Source: Nitrososphaerota archaeon (GTDB taxonomy: Archaea > Thermoproteota > Nitrososphaeria > Nitrososphaerales > Nitrosopumilaceae). Taken from it: a stretch of 27,428 nucleotides of DNA. Below are positions 7,498 through 15,714 of the stretch, in pieces; within the stretch, counting starts at the first letter, position 1, and every line of letters starts with the position of its first letter. The stretch covers positions 1 through 27,428 of the forward strand of contig VHBM01000007.1 of the NCBI GenBank assembly GCA_016871975.1, read 5' to 3'. The notes beneath the pieces are model-generated. The model searched no databases, was not told where the DNA came from, and saw nothing but the letters and a program-made list of their open reading frames with translations. Made by a program: the position numbers and the translations under genes.

Positions 7498-8295
7498 GTG
7501 TTACAAGAATCTTCCTATTTAGACTGGAATAATTCGTTTGATGTGTTAAACAAGGCACACCAGTTAGGACTGTTTGTTCTAGTTATCGGTCCAAAAGGAA
7601 CTGGAAAAACTACACTTGTAAGGGAATTTGCAAAAAGAAAAGACGCAAAGCTAGAGTCAATCAATTTTAGTCTTAGGACTCGCGAGAGCCATCTTGTTGG
7701 AACAAAGACTTTGGAAAATGGTTCAGTTGGATTTGATGAAGGGATTTTGATAAAGTCTATGAAGGAAGGCAGCATGCTATACCTTGATGAGATAAACTCT
7801 GCAGAAGCTGATGTTTTATTGAGACTAGATGAGGCACTAGACGACAGACGTCAAATCGTACTAAAAGAGTCTACTGGCGAGACAATAGAGGCAAAAAAGG
7901 ACTGGTTTGTTGTTGCAACAATTAATCCGCTAACCCATGTTGGAACAAAGGAGCTTCCGCCACAGCTAATCAGCAGATTTCCTGTAAGAATCAGACTAGA
8001 ATATCCGCCAGAAGAAATCGAGCTTGAGATAATCAAAAGACACGTTTCTGGTCCAAATGATGAGAAATTGATTCTTGGAATAAAACTAGCAAACACACTA
8101 CGACAGGCAGCTGCAGTAGAGGAGCTATACTACTCTCCAAGTCTTAGGGAGACAATATCTTATGCAAAGCTTTTAGCTTCTGGAACCAGTCCAAAAGAGG
8201 CAGCAAACATAGTTTTTGCAAACGTGTATGCACAGTGGGGAAACGTGGAATACCAAAAGGTAAGCGACATCATAACATCGATGTTTGGTAACTAA
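7498..8295 (+). CDS. MoxR-type AAA+ ATPase
   Basis: A 265-residue single-domain AAA+ ATPase of the MoxR/NorQ/CobS group. It has Walker A GPKGTGKTT (31-39), Walker B MLYLDEIN (93-100), the sensor-1 stretch VVATINP and the downstream ISRFPVRI segment with the arginine finger. Start is GTG behind a TATA box at leaderless distance. The stop overlaps the start of the VWA gene (TAATG), so the two are made together. Such pairs act as chaperones that remodel or insert metal or cofactors into a client enzyme (for example NorQ/NorD, CobS/CobT). The client here is unknown and no obvious client gene lies next to it. Confidence 0.9.
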   Translation: MLQESSYLDWNNSFDVLNKAHQLGLFVLVIGPKGTGKTTLVREFAKRKDAKLESINFSLRTRESHLVGTKTLENGSVGFDEGILIKSMKEGSMLYLDEINSAEADVLLRLDEALDDRRQIVLKESTGETIEAKKDWFVVATINPLTHVGTKELPPQLISRFPVRIRLEYPPEEIELEIIKRHVSGPNDEKLILGIKLANTLRQAAAVEELYYSPSLRETISYAKLLASGTSPKEAANIVFANVYAQWGNVEYQKVSDIITSMFGN

Positions 8296-9860
8296 TGCAG
8301 GCACTTAGTTTACGAAATGACACACTAGTTGACATTGCAACATTTCTTGTCAGGCGATGGTCTGGAAAAGACAACATAACAATCGAGATTTCAAACAAAA
8401 CTGAAACTCGTACAAGACTGCATGAAAATCGAGTCATTATAACACCAATTGACAGATACAATGGAAACAACTTTCAAAAGTACAGGCAGTTTCGAACCTC
8501 GCTTTGGCATGAGGCAATGCGTGTCAGATTCTGCAAAAAAATTCTAAGCAGCGATCATGCGTTTGGCTTTATCCTAAATACAATTGAGACTCGCAGAATC
8601 GAACTTTTGGGAAGAAAGCTTTGGCAGGGAATGGATGAAGAGCTAATTTTCAACTATTCTTACATGTGGAGCTATAGACCACTACTTGGCTCCGTCTATG
8701 GAAAGGCACGGATGGTTGAGGCCTTTTACCAGTACTTTTTGATTGGTGACATCAAAGGCGAGCTACAGCCAAGCAGTTTTGATAAAGTTGTCAAGGCAGT
8801 AGAGTATGCAAAAAAGATTCTAGATGATGCAATTGAAAAAAATTATGACACAGAATGGCTTGAGACAAAAATTCCTGAAATACTAAGAATGCTTGACCTT
8901 GATGCGCTGATCACAGTTCCACTTTCTGCCCCAAAACGTGGACCAGGACTTGCAGTAACAGAACAAGATTTGGTAAAAGCACTATCAAAGATTGCCAAGT
9001 ACCGCGAAAATGATTTAGGAAAAATTGATCCCAAGTCAGCGCTTGAAGGAAAGGAGATCTTTGATGAATACAGCGTCTTGCTTGAAGAAAACAGAAAAAA
9101 TGAAAACATTGGTCTTGGTACTGATACAATTGGAATTAGAATCCCGGCTGAGACAAGCGTTGATGAAACAAAAATCTATGACCTTGACTTGATAAGCAAC
9201 CTAAAGGCAAAGTTTCGGCAATGGAAAACAGGTTGGAGGGAGCAACATGTTATTGCAGGCGATGAGTTTGATGCAGAAACATACATTGAAGGACATTATC
9301 CATTTTTTACCGACATAAAAAAGACAATAAATACAAGAATAGTAATTTTGCTTGACCACTCTTCAAGCATTTCAGCAGACCAGCTTGAATACAAAAAGGC
9401 AACACTTGCACTATGTGAGGTCTTGTCGTATCTTAAGGTAAAGTTTGCAGTCTATGCGTTTAACACAGAACAAAAGCAAGTTGTGTGCTGGCTGATAAAG
9501 CCAGAAAACATGAAGTGGAATTATGTTGCAGCAAAAAGACTTGCACAGATTGTTGCAAATGGTGGAACTCCGTTGGCCGAAGTTTATGACAAGATGTATC
9601 CTATTTTGTACTCAAAAAAGCCAGACATTTTTCTTACTTTATCTGATGGCGAGCCATCTGATCCTAATGCTGTACGAAACATGGTAAAGGCATTCAAGCA
9701 GATTGGAATAAAGATGGTCGCAATTGGAGTAGGACCTGACACTACACGTGCAACAATAATTGCAAACAATCTGAAATATCTTGGCTATGAGAGAACACTT
9801 GCTGTCAGTAGAATCAATGACATTCCAAAAAGAGTACTAAGTGTTTTGGGTGGAAGTTAG
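8295..9860 (+). CDS. VWA-domain protein, partner of MoxR (CobT/NorD-like)
   Basis: A 521-residue protein whose C-terminal third is a von Willebrand factor A domain. The MIDAS metal site is intact: D-x-S-x-S at about residue 354 (DHSSSIS), the conserved Thr in GGTPL, and the Asp in LSDGEPSD. The N-terminal ~300 residues are mostly helical and charged, with no motif I can name. The gene begins on the stop codon of the MoxR ATPase, the standard arrangement for MoxR-VWA chaperone pairs; the VWA protein normally bridges ATPase and client. It ends seven bases before the convergent PLP-enzyme gene. Confidence 0.88.
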   Translation: MQALSLRNDTLVDIATFLVRRWSGKDNITIEISNKTETRTRLHENRVIITPIDRYNGNNFQKYRQFRTSLWHEAMRVRFCKKILSSDHAFGFILNTIETRRIELLGRKLWQGMDEELIFNYSYMWSYRPLLGSVYGKARMVEAFYQYFLIGDIKGELQPSSFDKVVKAVEYAKKILDDAIEKNYDTEWLETKIPEILRMLDLDALITVPLSAPKRGPGLAVTEQDLVKALSKIAKYRENDLGKIDPKSALEGKEIFDEYSVLLEENRKNENIGLGTDTIGIRIPAETSVDETKIYDLDLISNLKAKFRQWKTGWREQHVIAGDEFDAETYIEGHYPFFTDIKKTINTRIVILLDHSSSISADQLEYKKATLALCEVLSYLKVKFAVYAFNTEQKQVVCWLIKPENMKWNYVAAKRLAQIVANGGTPLAEVYDKMYPILYSKKPDIFLTLSDGEPSDPNAVRNMVKAFKQIGIKMVAIGVGPDTTRATIIANNLKYLGYERTLAVSRINDIPKRVLSVLGGS

Positions 9861-9867
9861 GTTCTCA

Positions 9868-11427
9868 CTATTCTGTAGCTACTTTGATCAATTCAGCAAG
9901 TTGTCTGCTTTTTCCTTCAGGTAGTGCTGTTATCCCACCAATCAAACTTTCAGTTACTATGCCTTTTTTCGCAAGTACGTCAACTGCCATAAGCGAAGTA
10001 TTTCCAGCCATACAAACAAGCAATGCCTTGCCTTTAGACCCTTGCAAATCTTTACTTAGCTCTTCTGGAATTTGTTGTGTTGCTAATAGTTGCCCCACTG
10101 TTCTTGCCTTTGGCACAGAGATCTTACTTTTATCAACACCAAGAGATTTCGCAATTAACTCTATTCCTTCTTCTCGTGGAGTATACTGGGTATGAATCCA
10201 GATTATTTTATCATAGTCGCCTATGTTTGATACAGCTTCTTGTAGTGAGATCTGAGTGCGAGTCTGTTTTTTTGCCATAGAGTCTAGATTCTTTTTGTAC
10301 TTTTCTATCCCATCAGCAACTATAACAACAAACTTTCTACCGCCACCAAAGTTTGCCAACTGCATTACAGCATAAAGTGCAAGAGCACTGCTTTCGCCCA
10401 TGTTGTAGCCTTTGTCTACAAAAAACTTTAGAAGACGTTTTGCCTGCTCAAAATCTACTTCATGTTCTCCAGCATATAGCTCAGGCTCGTAAAACTTCAA
10501 GCCAGATGCCTTGTCTTTTGTCCTAATTCCTGCAACATCCTGAGCACCTAGTGGAAACACTACATGCAGTGACTTTTTGCCATATTTTTCAGCCAAGTAT
10601 CTGCTCAGACCACCAGATGTACCGCCCGTACCAAAGGTGCAGACAATTCTATAGTCTTCCAGTGAATCTCCTTTTTCATGTAATTGTTGATCTATCTCAG
10701 CTGCTGTAACATTTCTATGCACGTTAATGTTTAGTTCGTTGTCATATTGTTCTGGGCAAAAACAGCCATAGATCTTGGCAAGAAACTTTGCCAAGCTTAT
10801 GATGTCTTGGCTAGCTAAAAGTGATTGTACCTCAGAGCTTGCTTTATCAAAAATGGCAGGATCAAATCCAAGCTCAGATAATTGTGAGCGAATATTAGCG
10901 GCTGTTGCTTTTGCAGCCAAAAGGTTTGGGTTGTCTTTCATTCCGGGAGCAGGACAGATATCCATGTCAAGGTCCATGATACGTATATTCTCGTTTCTTA
11001 GCTCCTCAAAGACTCCCTCCTGTAGCTTTCTTGAGACAAGTGTAACTACACTCAATCCAAGTTTAGATAACTGACCTAGTGCTATCCCAAAATTTCCTGA
11101 GGTAGCTTCAATTATTGTCTGACCATTCTTTAGCTTTCCTGCAACAATGGCATCGTGGACTATGTGAACAGCGGGTCTTACTTTGATCGAACCTGCTAGC
11201 AAGCCAGAATCAAACTTGCCAAAAACTTGTAGATCTGTGTTGGCAAGATTCTGGTTATACACAGTTTTTGCACATTCTTTCAAATCTTTAGTAATATCAA
11301 TTAGCGGTGTTGCATTGACAACCTTGCCGTCTTTTTCTTCCAGGTGAGGAACTTTATTCCATATCTCTTGTTGAAAACGTGCAAAAAGAGTGTTGTCAAT
11401 GTTACTTCCCTTTACTTCCAACAACAT
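9868..11427 (-). CDS. PLP-dependent enzyme of cysteine synthase fold fused to a rhodanese-like domain
   Basis: A 519-residue two-domain protein. Residues about 35-385 are a fold-type II PLP enzyme: predicted Schiff-base Lys82 (GSIKVRPA), substrate loop TSGNFG (109-114) and phosphate-binding GTGGT (266-270). Residues about 390-515 resemble a rhodanese domain with a Cys-containing active-site loop CMAGNTS starting at Cys472 and a following GGITAL turn. The combination suggests a sulfur-handling enzyme, possibly cysteine or another O-activated-serine synthesis with a persulfide donor, but threonine-synthase-like activities are not excluded. The start has a Shine-Dalgarno-like GAGGAG just upstream and a TATA-like TTTATATG further up. 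Confidence 0.8.
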   Translation of the reverse strand: MLLEVKGSNIDNTLFARFQQEIWNKVPHLEEKDGKVVNATPLIDITKDLKECAKTVYNQNLANTDLQVFGKFDSGLLAGSIKVRPAVHIVHDAIVAGKLKNGQTIIEATSGNFGIALGQLSKLGLSVVTLVSRKLQEGVFEELRNENIRIMDLDMDICPAPGMKDNPNLLAAKATAANIRSQLSELGFDPAIFDKASSEVQSLLASQDIISLAKFLAKIYGCFCPEQYDNELNINVHRNVTAAEIDQQLHEKGDSLEDYRIVCTFGTGGTSGGLSRYLAEKYGKKSLHVVFPLGAQDVAGIRTKDKASGLKFYEPELYAGEHEVDFEQAKRLLKFFVDKGYNMGESSALALYAVMQLANFGGGRKFVVIVADGIEKYKKNLDSMAKKQTRTQISLQEAVSNIGDYDKIIWIHTQYTPREEGIELIAKSLGVDKSKISVPKARTVGQLLATQQIPEELSKDLQGSKGKALLVCMAGNTSLMAVDVLAKKGIVTESLIGGITALPEGKSRQLAELIKVATE

Positions 11428-11536
11428 TCTCCTCTTTGCATATCATCTGCCACAAGATCATATAAAATGTCGGATAGCTATACTCTGTTTAGACTAATCT
11501 TATCTATGATGAAGTTGTAGATAATAGGTTAGGGAA

Positions 11537-11770
11537 ATGGTTGAAAAATCATTTGATCCTGATATATTGTACAGCAAGATAGTACACTACTATGTAGACA
11601 AGGGACATACAAAAGAGCAGGCAAATAATATTGCACAAGCAATTATCAAACGCGAAGCAGAAAGGCGGGTTTGTAAAAATGCCAACTGCAGGCATTCTCT
11701 ATATGACCATGTCAGACAATCACAGACCTGTCTTGTCTTAGACTGCTCCTGCACAAGTTTTGTGAAATAA
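11537..11770 (+). CDS. Small zinc-binding-like protein, unknown
   Basis: A 77-residue protein. The first ~44 residues are helical and charged (with 'DKGHTKEQANNIAQAII', resembling a UBA-like small helical bundle). The C-terminal part holds possible zinc ligands C46, C51, H53, H58, C65, C70 and C72. It is divergent from the PLP-rhodanese gene. I do not recognise the family; a lineage-specific Nitrososphaeria protein is likely. The cysteine spacing and the clean start after a purine-rich stretch (TTAGGGAA) support a real gene. Confidence 0.7.
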   Translation: MVEKSFDPDILYSKIVHYYVDKGHTKEQANNIAQAIIKREAERRVCKNANCRHSLYDHVRQSQTCLVLDCSCTSFVK

Positions 11771-11835
11771 AAATAGAATGATGTAACGAGTCAAAAAGTA
11801 ATTACACTTTTGCTGAATAGCAAATTCACAGATTT

Positions 11836-12507
11836 GTGCCTGATTTGAAGGCAGGATTTGCATTAGCGGTTTTTGCACTAGTTGGGATGCTAGCAGGAGT
11901 AGCAGATGCAAAGATTGCGACCCCCTTTGAATACAACACAAATGGAGTAGAGATAACAAACTATGAGCTTGACAACAATGACATGGTACTTGCATTAGAT
12001 GTCAAGGTAACTGACACAAAAGGATCACTTGAGCTTACTTTGGGTAGAAACCTCATTGATTCCAAGTATAATGGAAAAGACGATAGCTTTTTGGTAATTG
12101 CAGATGGTGATGAAGTGTTATACAAGGAAACAAAAACTACACAAAAAAGCAGAACGCTACAGTTTAGTCTAAACCCTGATGTTGAGCTTGTCGAGATATT
12201 TGGAAGTCATGTCAAAGGAATTACATTTGCACAATATGAGCAACCTGTCATAAACATACAAAATGATCAGTTGCAAAAAATTGTTACCGAAAACAGCATT
12301 TTAAAGGAAAAAAACACTAAACTGCTTGGCGAGATAGACAAGCTAAAAGCAGAAAATGATGCACTAAAAAAGGAAAATAAAAAACTAGACAGCCGAATCT
12401 TTGAGCTTGAAAACCTAGTATCTGCCATGGACAAAAAAGTAAAGGATCTTAATTCCATAGTATCAGAGCAGATAAAGACAATATACAAGTGGTTTTCCCG
12501 CAAGTAA
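11836..12507 (+). CDS. Exported protein with beta-rich domain and C-terminal coiled coil
   Basis: A 223-residue protein with a signal peptide (about residues 1-25, ending VADA before Lys26), a beta-rich middle (residues 30-135) and a long C-terminal coiled coil (about 140-216) rich in Lys, Glu and Leu heptads. It starts at GTG (11836), the only start that keeps the whole signal peptide. There is no C-terminal membrane anchor or LPXTG/PEFG-type sorting tail. The middle domain resembles lineage-specific exported proteins of ammonia-oxidising archaea, but I cannot name it. A structural or cell-envelope role is possible; the coiled coil suggests oligomerisation. Confidence 0.75.
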   Translation: MPDLKAGFALAVFALVGMLAGVADAKIATPFEYNTNGVEITNYELDNNDMVLALDVKVTDTKGSLELTLGRNLIDSKYNGKDDSFLVIADGDEVLYKETKTTQKSRTLQFSLNPDVELVEIFGSHVKGITFAQYEQPVINIQNDQLQKIVTENSILKEKNTKLLGEIDKLKAENDALKKENKKLDSRIFELENLVSAMDKKVKDLNSIVSEQIKTIYKWFSRK

Positions 12508-12557
12508 CCCCCATATTTTTGCATAAAATTTAATCATCCACTATCACTACAAACTGC

Positions 12558-13010
12558 ATGAAGTGTCTTTCTGTATCACAGCCATTTGCCGAGCTTATAG
12601 TTAAGGGCAAAAAGACAATCGAATTACGGAACTGGAACACAAACTTTCGTGGCGAGTTTTTGATACATTCTCCAATAAAAATAAGAAAAGAAGACTGTAA
12701 GAGACTGAAAATAAAAGCAAATCTTCCAACTGGCGCAATAATTGGCAAGGCCGAAATTTATGACGTAAAAAAATACAGTTCAAAGGACGAAGTAAGAAAA
12801 GATGCAAAGAGACATTTTGCCTCAAAAAATTTCTACAGCAGAAAGTATGGTTTTTGTCTTAGAAATGCAAAAGAGTTTCGAGTACCAATTCCATACAAGG
12901 GAAAGCTTGGTTTCTTTGATGTTAACCTAAAACCAAAGATCAAAAAGAACCAGATCAAAACAGACCTTATCGAAGAAGAATACAGATACCAGTGGATAGG
13001 CCACCACTAG
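12558..13010 (+). CDS. ASCH-domain protein (PUA-like RNA-binding fold)
   Basis: A 150-residue cytoplasmic protein. The N-terminal segment SVSQPFAELIVKGKKTIELR is the ASCH signature (a beta-barrel of the PUA superfamily), with the conserved Lys-x-x-E and the basic 'RGEFLIHSP' strand after it. ASCH domains bind RNA or modified nucleotides, and some hydrolyse modified cytidines. It lies just upstream of TBP on the same strand, with TBP having its own promoter inside the gap. Specific substrate is unknown. The C-terminal ~40 residues are basic (KPKIKKNQIKTD). Confidence 0.85.
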   Translation: MKCLSVSQPFAELIVKGKKTIELRNWNTNFRGEFLIHSPIKIRKEDCKRLKIKANLPTGAIIGKAEIYDVKKYSSKDEVRKDAKRHFASKNFYSRKYGFCLRNAKEFRVPIPYKGKLGFFDVNLKPKIKKNQIKTDLIEEEYRYQWIGHH

Positions 13011-13031
13011 AGAGTCGGAAACTTTACTATG

Positions 13032-13041
13032 TATATATAAA
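13032..13041 (+). promoter_or_regulatory. TATA box of the TBP gene, with a second TATA-like site downstream
   Basis: TATATATAAA is centred about 27 bases before the TBP ATG at 13064. A second, palindromic TTTATAAAA lies at 13047-13055, between the first element and the expected transcript start. TBP bound there could compete with initiation, so autoregulation is a possibility, but this is inference. Confidence 0.6.
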
Positions 13042-13063
13042 GGCCCTTTATAAAAGACTCAAA

Positions 13064-13627
13064 ATGCCACAAACAAAGCCTGTTGTAAGTATTGAAAATG
13101 TCGTAGCCTCTGCATCAGTTGATCAGAAAATTGATCTAAACTATATTACAAAAAAATTCCCAGACACCGAGTATCATCCTGATCAGTTTCCAGGACTTGT
13201 CTTTAGACTAAAAACTCCACGAACAGCTACACTGATTTTTAGAACAGGCAAGATGGTCTGCACTGGTGCAAAATCAGAAGAGATGGCAATACAAGCAGTT
13301 AGAACCGTTGTTCAAAAACTGCGAAAAGGCGGAATCAAGATAAAAAAAGATGCAGTGATTACAGTTCAAAATATAGTTGCTGCAATTAATCTTGGTGGAA
13401 AGATTCATCTTGAACATGCAGCTCGGGTGTTGCCTCGCAGCATGTACGAGCCAGAACAGTTCCCAGGCCTAATCCACAGAATGCTTGACCCAAAGACTGT
13501 GATTTTGCTTTTTGCTTCAGGAAAATTGGTATGTACTGGTGCAAAAAAAGAGGCCGAAGTATACAGATCAGTTCATAATTTACATTCTCTTTTAGAAGAG
13601 AAAAAATTGATGATTTACGATCAATGA
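13064..13627 (+). CDS. tbp: TATA-box-binding protein
   Basis: A 187-residue archaeal TBP made of two direct repeats, about residues 5-92 and 98-183. Each repeat has the strand (ISIENVVASA-type / ITVQNIVAAI), the PDQFPGLVFRL / PEQFPGLIHRM segment and the GKMVCTGAK / GKLVCTGAK signature that carries the DNA-intercalating region. The ATG at 13064 was chosen over an in-frame ATG at 12992 because it gives the normal TBP length and sits at leaderless distance from a strong TATA box. It works with TFB and RNA polymerase; a TFB gene is also in this window (22466-23374). Confidence 0.97.
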   Translation: MPQTKPVVSIENVVASASVDQKIDLNYITKKFPDTEYHPDQFPGLVFRLKTPRTATLIFRTGKMVCTGAKSEEMAIQAVRTVVQKLRKGGIKIKKDAVITVQNIVAAINLGGKIHLEHAARVLPRSMYEPEQFPGLIHRMLDPKTVILLFASGKLVCTGAKKEAEVYRSVHNLHSLLEEKKLMIYDQ

Positions 13628-13665
13628 TAAGTACCGTTTTTATTTTATAAAAACAAACTAGAATT

Positions 13666-14286
13666 ATGTATTATTGGCTTTTTGTAGCTGCAATAACAGT
13701 ATTTTTGTTTTCAAATTTCCAAGACTCTTTAGAATCTAATGGCAACATGTCACCAAGAATGCAGGTCTTACAGGGAGTCTTGCCTTCTGATGTGAATTGT
13801 AAAAGTGGATTTGATCTTATTTTTAAAACAAGTAACAACATGCCGCTTTGTGTAAAACCTGAAACAGCAAAAAGACTAGTTGAGCGAGGATGGACTATTA
13901 ATCTCCAAGTGATTGAAAAATCAAAAACTATGCCACAATCTCAGATGTTTGAGGTAATTCCTGCAGCTTCTGGAACTGCCTTGAACTTTTATGTATATGA
14001 TGATGATCTAAACACAAGTCCAAATGGCGTTGATATAATTTCAACTAGTGGATTAATCGAGGCTACAATTAATGGAGTAGAGATTAGGGATTCATTTGAC
14101 ATACTACTAGATTTTGTTGGGAATTTAGAACCATATCTGAAAAGCGGCGTGATGAAAAAAGAAGATTTTGGTTCCCTTCTGTATTACTTAGATATTGCAA
14201 ATGATGTTGCTGCTATACAAAAATATGCGGATATCTACAATTTTGCCAATTATAAAAAAGCCATGAATCTATTGTATACTGCATAA
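13666..14286 (+). CDS. Exported or membrane-anchored protein, unknown
   Basis: A 206-residue protein with a hydrophobic N-terminus (residues 2-17) that is either a signal peptide or an anchor. After it comes a short cysteine module with C45 and C62 and the ending KPETAKRLVERGW, a motif I have seen in many exported proteins of ammonia-oxidising archaea. The rest (residues 90-206) is beta-rich and then helical with no named domain. A T/A-rich promoter-like stretch precedes it, and it is probably a separate unit from TBP. Function unknown. Confidence 0.75.
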   Translation: MYYWLFVAAITVFLFSNFQDSLESNGNMSPRMQVLQGVLPSDVNCKSGFDLIFKTSNNMPLCVKPETAKRLVERGWTINLQVIEKSKTMPQSQMFEVIPAASGTALNFYVYDDDLNTSPNGVDIISTSGLIEATINGVEIRDSFDILLDFVGNLEPYLKSGVMKKEDFGSLLYYLDIANDVAAIQKYADIYNFANYKKAMNLLYTA

Positions 14287-14343
14287 AATATCTGCATCAA
14301 AAGTTCAATTAGATTTTAATTTACACGTGAGATTTTTCAACAT

Positions 14344-14910
14344 ATGAAAACCAAAAATATTGCTGTAATTTCTGGAATTGTTGCTTTTATTTTGATTTTA
14401 ATTGCCATGTTTCAGATTAGTAATTTTGGCACAAACTTGGAATCTGAATTTGCAGAGAAAAGATACTCGCAGATTGAAAACTATGAGATAAGAAATGCTG
14501 GAGGCGCAGTATCTTTTTCAGTAAATACAAAATCTGATCTTCCTAGCACAGGTGAAGATTTTGAAAAATCAAAAGTGATTTCGTTTGGCTATGCATGGCT
14601 TGTGCAGGATAATAATGGTAGCTTGGAAGGTATTTTTTCAAATGTTCATACAATAGATGGTTTTATTGGCCCATGGCACTCTGAGATTGCAAGGCTTGTG
14701 CCAAACGGTGCAAATTTTTGTCTTTTTTCTGAGCCTATTGTAAACGGCGTTTCTGCAGGAGATGGTCTTGTCAGGACGATTTTGTCTGAAGATCAGCTTG
14801 ACTTTTCACCACATGATATTGATATGGCTGTATCTGTTGTTATTTTAGAAAATCTTTCGTGCAGTTCGGGATTTGAGGCAAAAATAGTTAATGAGCTCAA
14901 AAAAGGCTAG
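14344..14910 (+). CDS. Membrane-anchored protein, unknown
   Basis: A 188-residue protein with one N-terminal membrane span (about residues 7-26) preceded by KTK, so the body should be outside the cell. The soluble part is beta-rich with a few cysteines (including C126 and C176) and no recognisable catalytic motif. TTTTAATTTA lies about 26 bases upstream, suggesting a leaderless message. Base composition is more AT-rich than the housekeeping genes and similar to its left neighbour, which fits a lineage-specific gene. It converges with the DUF6659-like gene on the minus strand. Confidence 0.7.
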   Translation: MKTKNIAVISGIVAFILILIAMFQISNFGTNLESEFAEKRYSQIENYEIRNAGGAVSFSVNTKSDLPSTGEDFEKSKVISFGYAWLVQDNNGSLEGIFSNVHTIDGFIGPWHSEIARLVPNGANFCLFSEPIVNGVSAGDGLVRTILSEDQLDFSPHDIDMAVSVVILENLSCSSGFEAKIVNELKKG

Positions 14911-14931
14911 TGTGTTAGCAGTAATTTTTTC

Positions 14932-15297
14932 TTAAAACTTTGTATAATCGCCGTATAGCTGGTTTAGGATTCTATCTATGATGTCTTTGCCTCCTTTGTT
15001 GTCAATTGTTACAAGCATTAAGTGATTGTCTTTTAGTGGGACTGTAACTCTTCGAAGCTTTTCATAAACTGCCAGAACATACAGTCCCTTTCCAATCTTG
15101 TCATAGTGTTTCATTCTTGACTTCCATGCATTTGCAGAAGTCTCTAGTGTCTCTTTTGTTTCATCAGTAGTAAGATATGGTTTTATTCCCTTTCTTACTC
15201 GGCTTACCTTTTGGTTTCCATCCATATCAAAAATTGTGGCATATCTGATATTTTCATCAAGATCCATGATTCTATCTATGAATTTTTCATGATTCAT
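14932..15297 (-). CDS. DUF6659-like protein, paralogue of 15711-16118
   Basis: A 121-residue cytoplasmic protein. A helix, then strands 'IRYATIFDMDGN', a 'RKGIKPYL' turn, a long helix and strands 'RRVTVPLKDNHLMLVTID' give an alpha-beta sensor-like fold reminiscent of roadblock or profilin-like domains. It matches the protein at 15711-16118 over its whole length: IR(Y/F)A, (R/K)KGI.P, RR/RE...PLKDN / FPINNT and the final 'D.I...I'. Such proteins are multiplied in Nitrososphaeria and often carried as DUF6659. Function is unknown. It follows the micro-ORF run on the same strand after a 67-base gap that may hold its own promoter. Confidence 0.75.
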   Translation of the reverse strand: MNHEKFIDRIMDLDENIRYATIFDMDGNQKVSRVRKGIKPYLTTDETKETLETSANAWKSRMKHYDKIGKGLYVLAVYEKLRRVTVPLKDNHLMLVTIDNKGGKDIIDRILNQLYGDYTKF

Positions 15298-15364
15298 CAG
15301 TTATATTATAGGTGTTTCAAACTGAAAAATTTTGTCCTAGTTTTTAGCACTATACAAGTTAGTT

Positions 15365-15526
15365 TTACAGATATTTTTCAAAATAAAGTTCTCTTTTTCC
15401 ATTACTACTAGTCTTTACTGCAAAGGCTCTTGAGCAACGAGTGCAGATCAAAAGCATAGATTCTGTCAGTTCCAGATTTATATCAAATCCTAGTTCTTTA
15501 CAAAACGGACAAAATGTTCCACTCAT
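15365..15526 (-). CDS. 53-residue zinc-ribbon-like micro-protein
   Basis: Reading the minus strand from the ATG at 15526 gives 53 residues starting MSGTFCPFCKELGF, with a second cysteine pair ICTRCSRAF, i.e. two CxxC knuckles about 20 residues apart, the pattern of a treble-clef or zinc ribbon. Its start overlaps the stop of the preceding 27-residue ORF in an ATGA arrangement, which is strong evidence that both are translated. The basic C-terminal tail (VKTSSNGKRELYFEKYL) could contact nucleic acid. Role unknown; probably nucleic-acid or protein binding. Confidence 0.7.
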   Translation of the reverse strand: MSGTFCPFCKELGFDINLELTESMLLICTRCSRAFAVKTSSNGKRELYFEKYL

Positions 15527-15606
15527 TTTTGTCGGTATCTCTTTTTGTAAACATTGTTGTATTTTAGCTTCTTTTTTTGTGGTTTTTCTTCAAGATCTTG
15601 GCTCAT
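15523..15606 (-). CDS. 27-residue very basic micro-ORF
   Basis: From the ATG at 15606 the minus strand encodes 27 residues, MSQDLEEKPQKKKLKYNNVY then KKRYRQK, strongly basic in the second half. It begins directly after the TAG stop of the upstream 35-residue ORF, in the same reading frame, and its TGA overlaps the ATG of the next ORF (ATGA). It could be a separate peptide, or the C-terminal tail of the 35-residue zinc protein if the TAG were read through or is a recent mutation. The tight packing favours translation. Confidence 0.5.
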   Translation of the reverse strand: MSQDLEEKPQKKKLKYNNVYKKRYRQK

Positions 15607-15714
15607 CTATCTTTTCATTCCAATTTTGCACATACCTATCCTACAGTTATGACAAACGTAATCATCTGCAGGGTTTTGGCAACCACATGAGCAGGTACAT
15701 GTATAGTCGTTCAA
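15607..15714 (-). CDS. 35-residue cysteine-rich micro-protein (TTG start)
   Basis: From TTG at 15714 the minus strand encodes 35 residues with C6, C8, C10, C12, C21, C24 and C29 (CTCSCGC ... CHNC ... C), a compact metal-binding pattern. The codon before the TTG is an in-frame TAG, so translation must begin here; the TTG overlaps the TGA stop of the DUF6659-like gene (TTGA), a translational coupling arrangement. It ends in TAG immediately before an in-frame ATG (see the 27-residue ORF). No family recognised. Confidence 0.6.
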   Translation of the reverse strand: MNDYTCTCSCGCQNPADDYVCHNCRIGMCKIGMKR

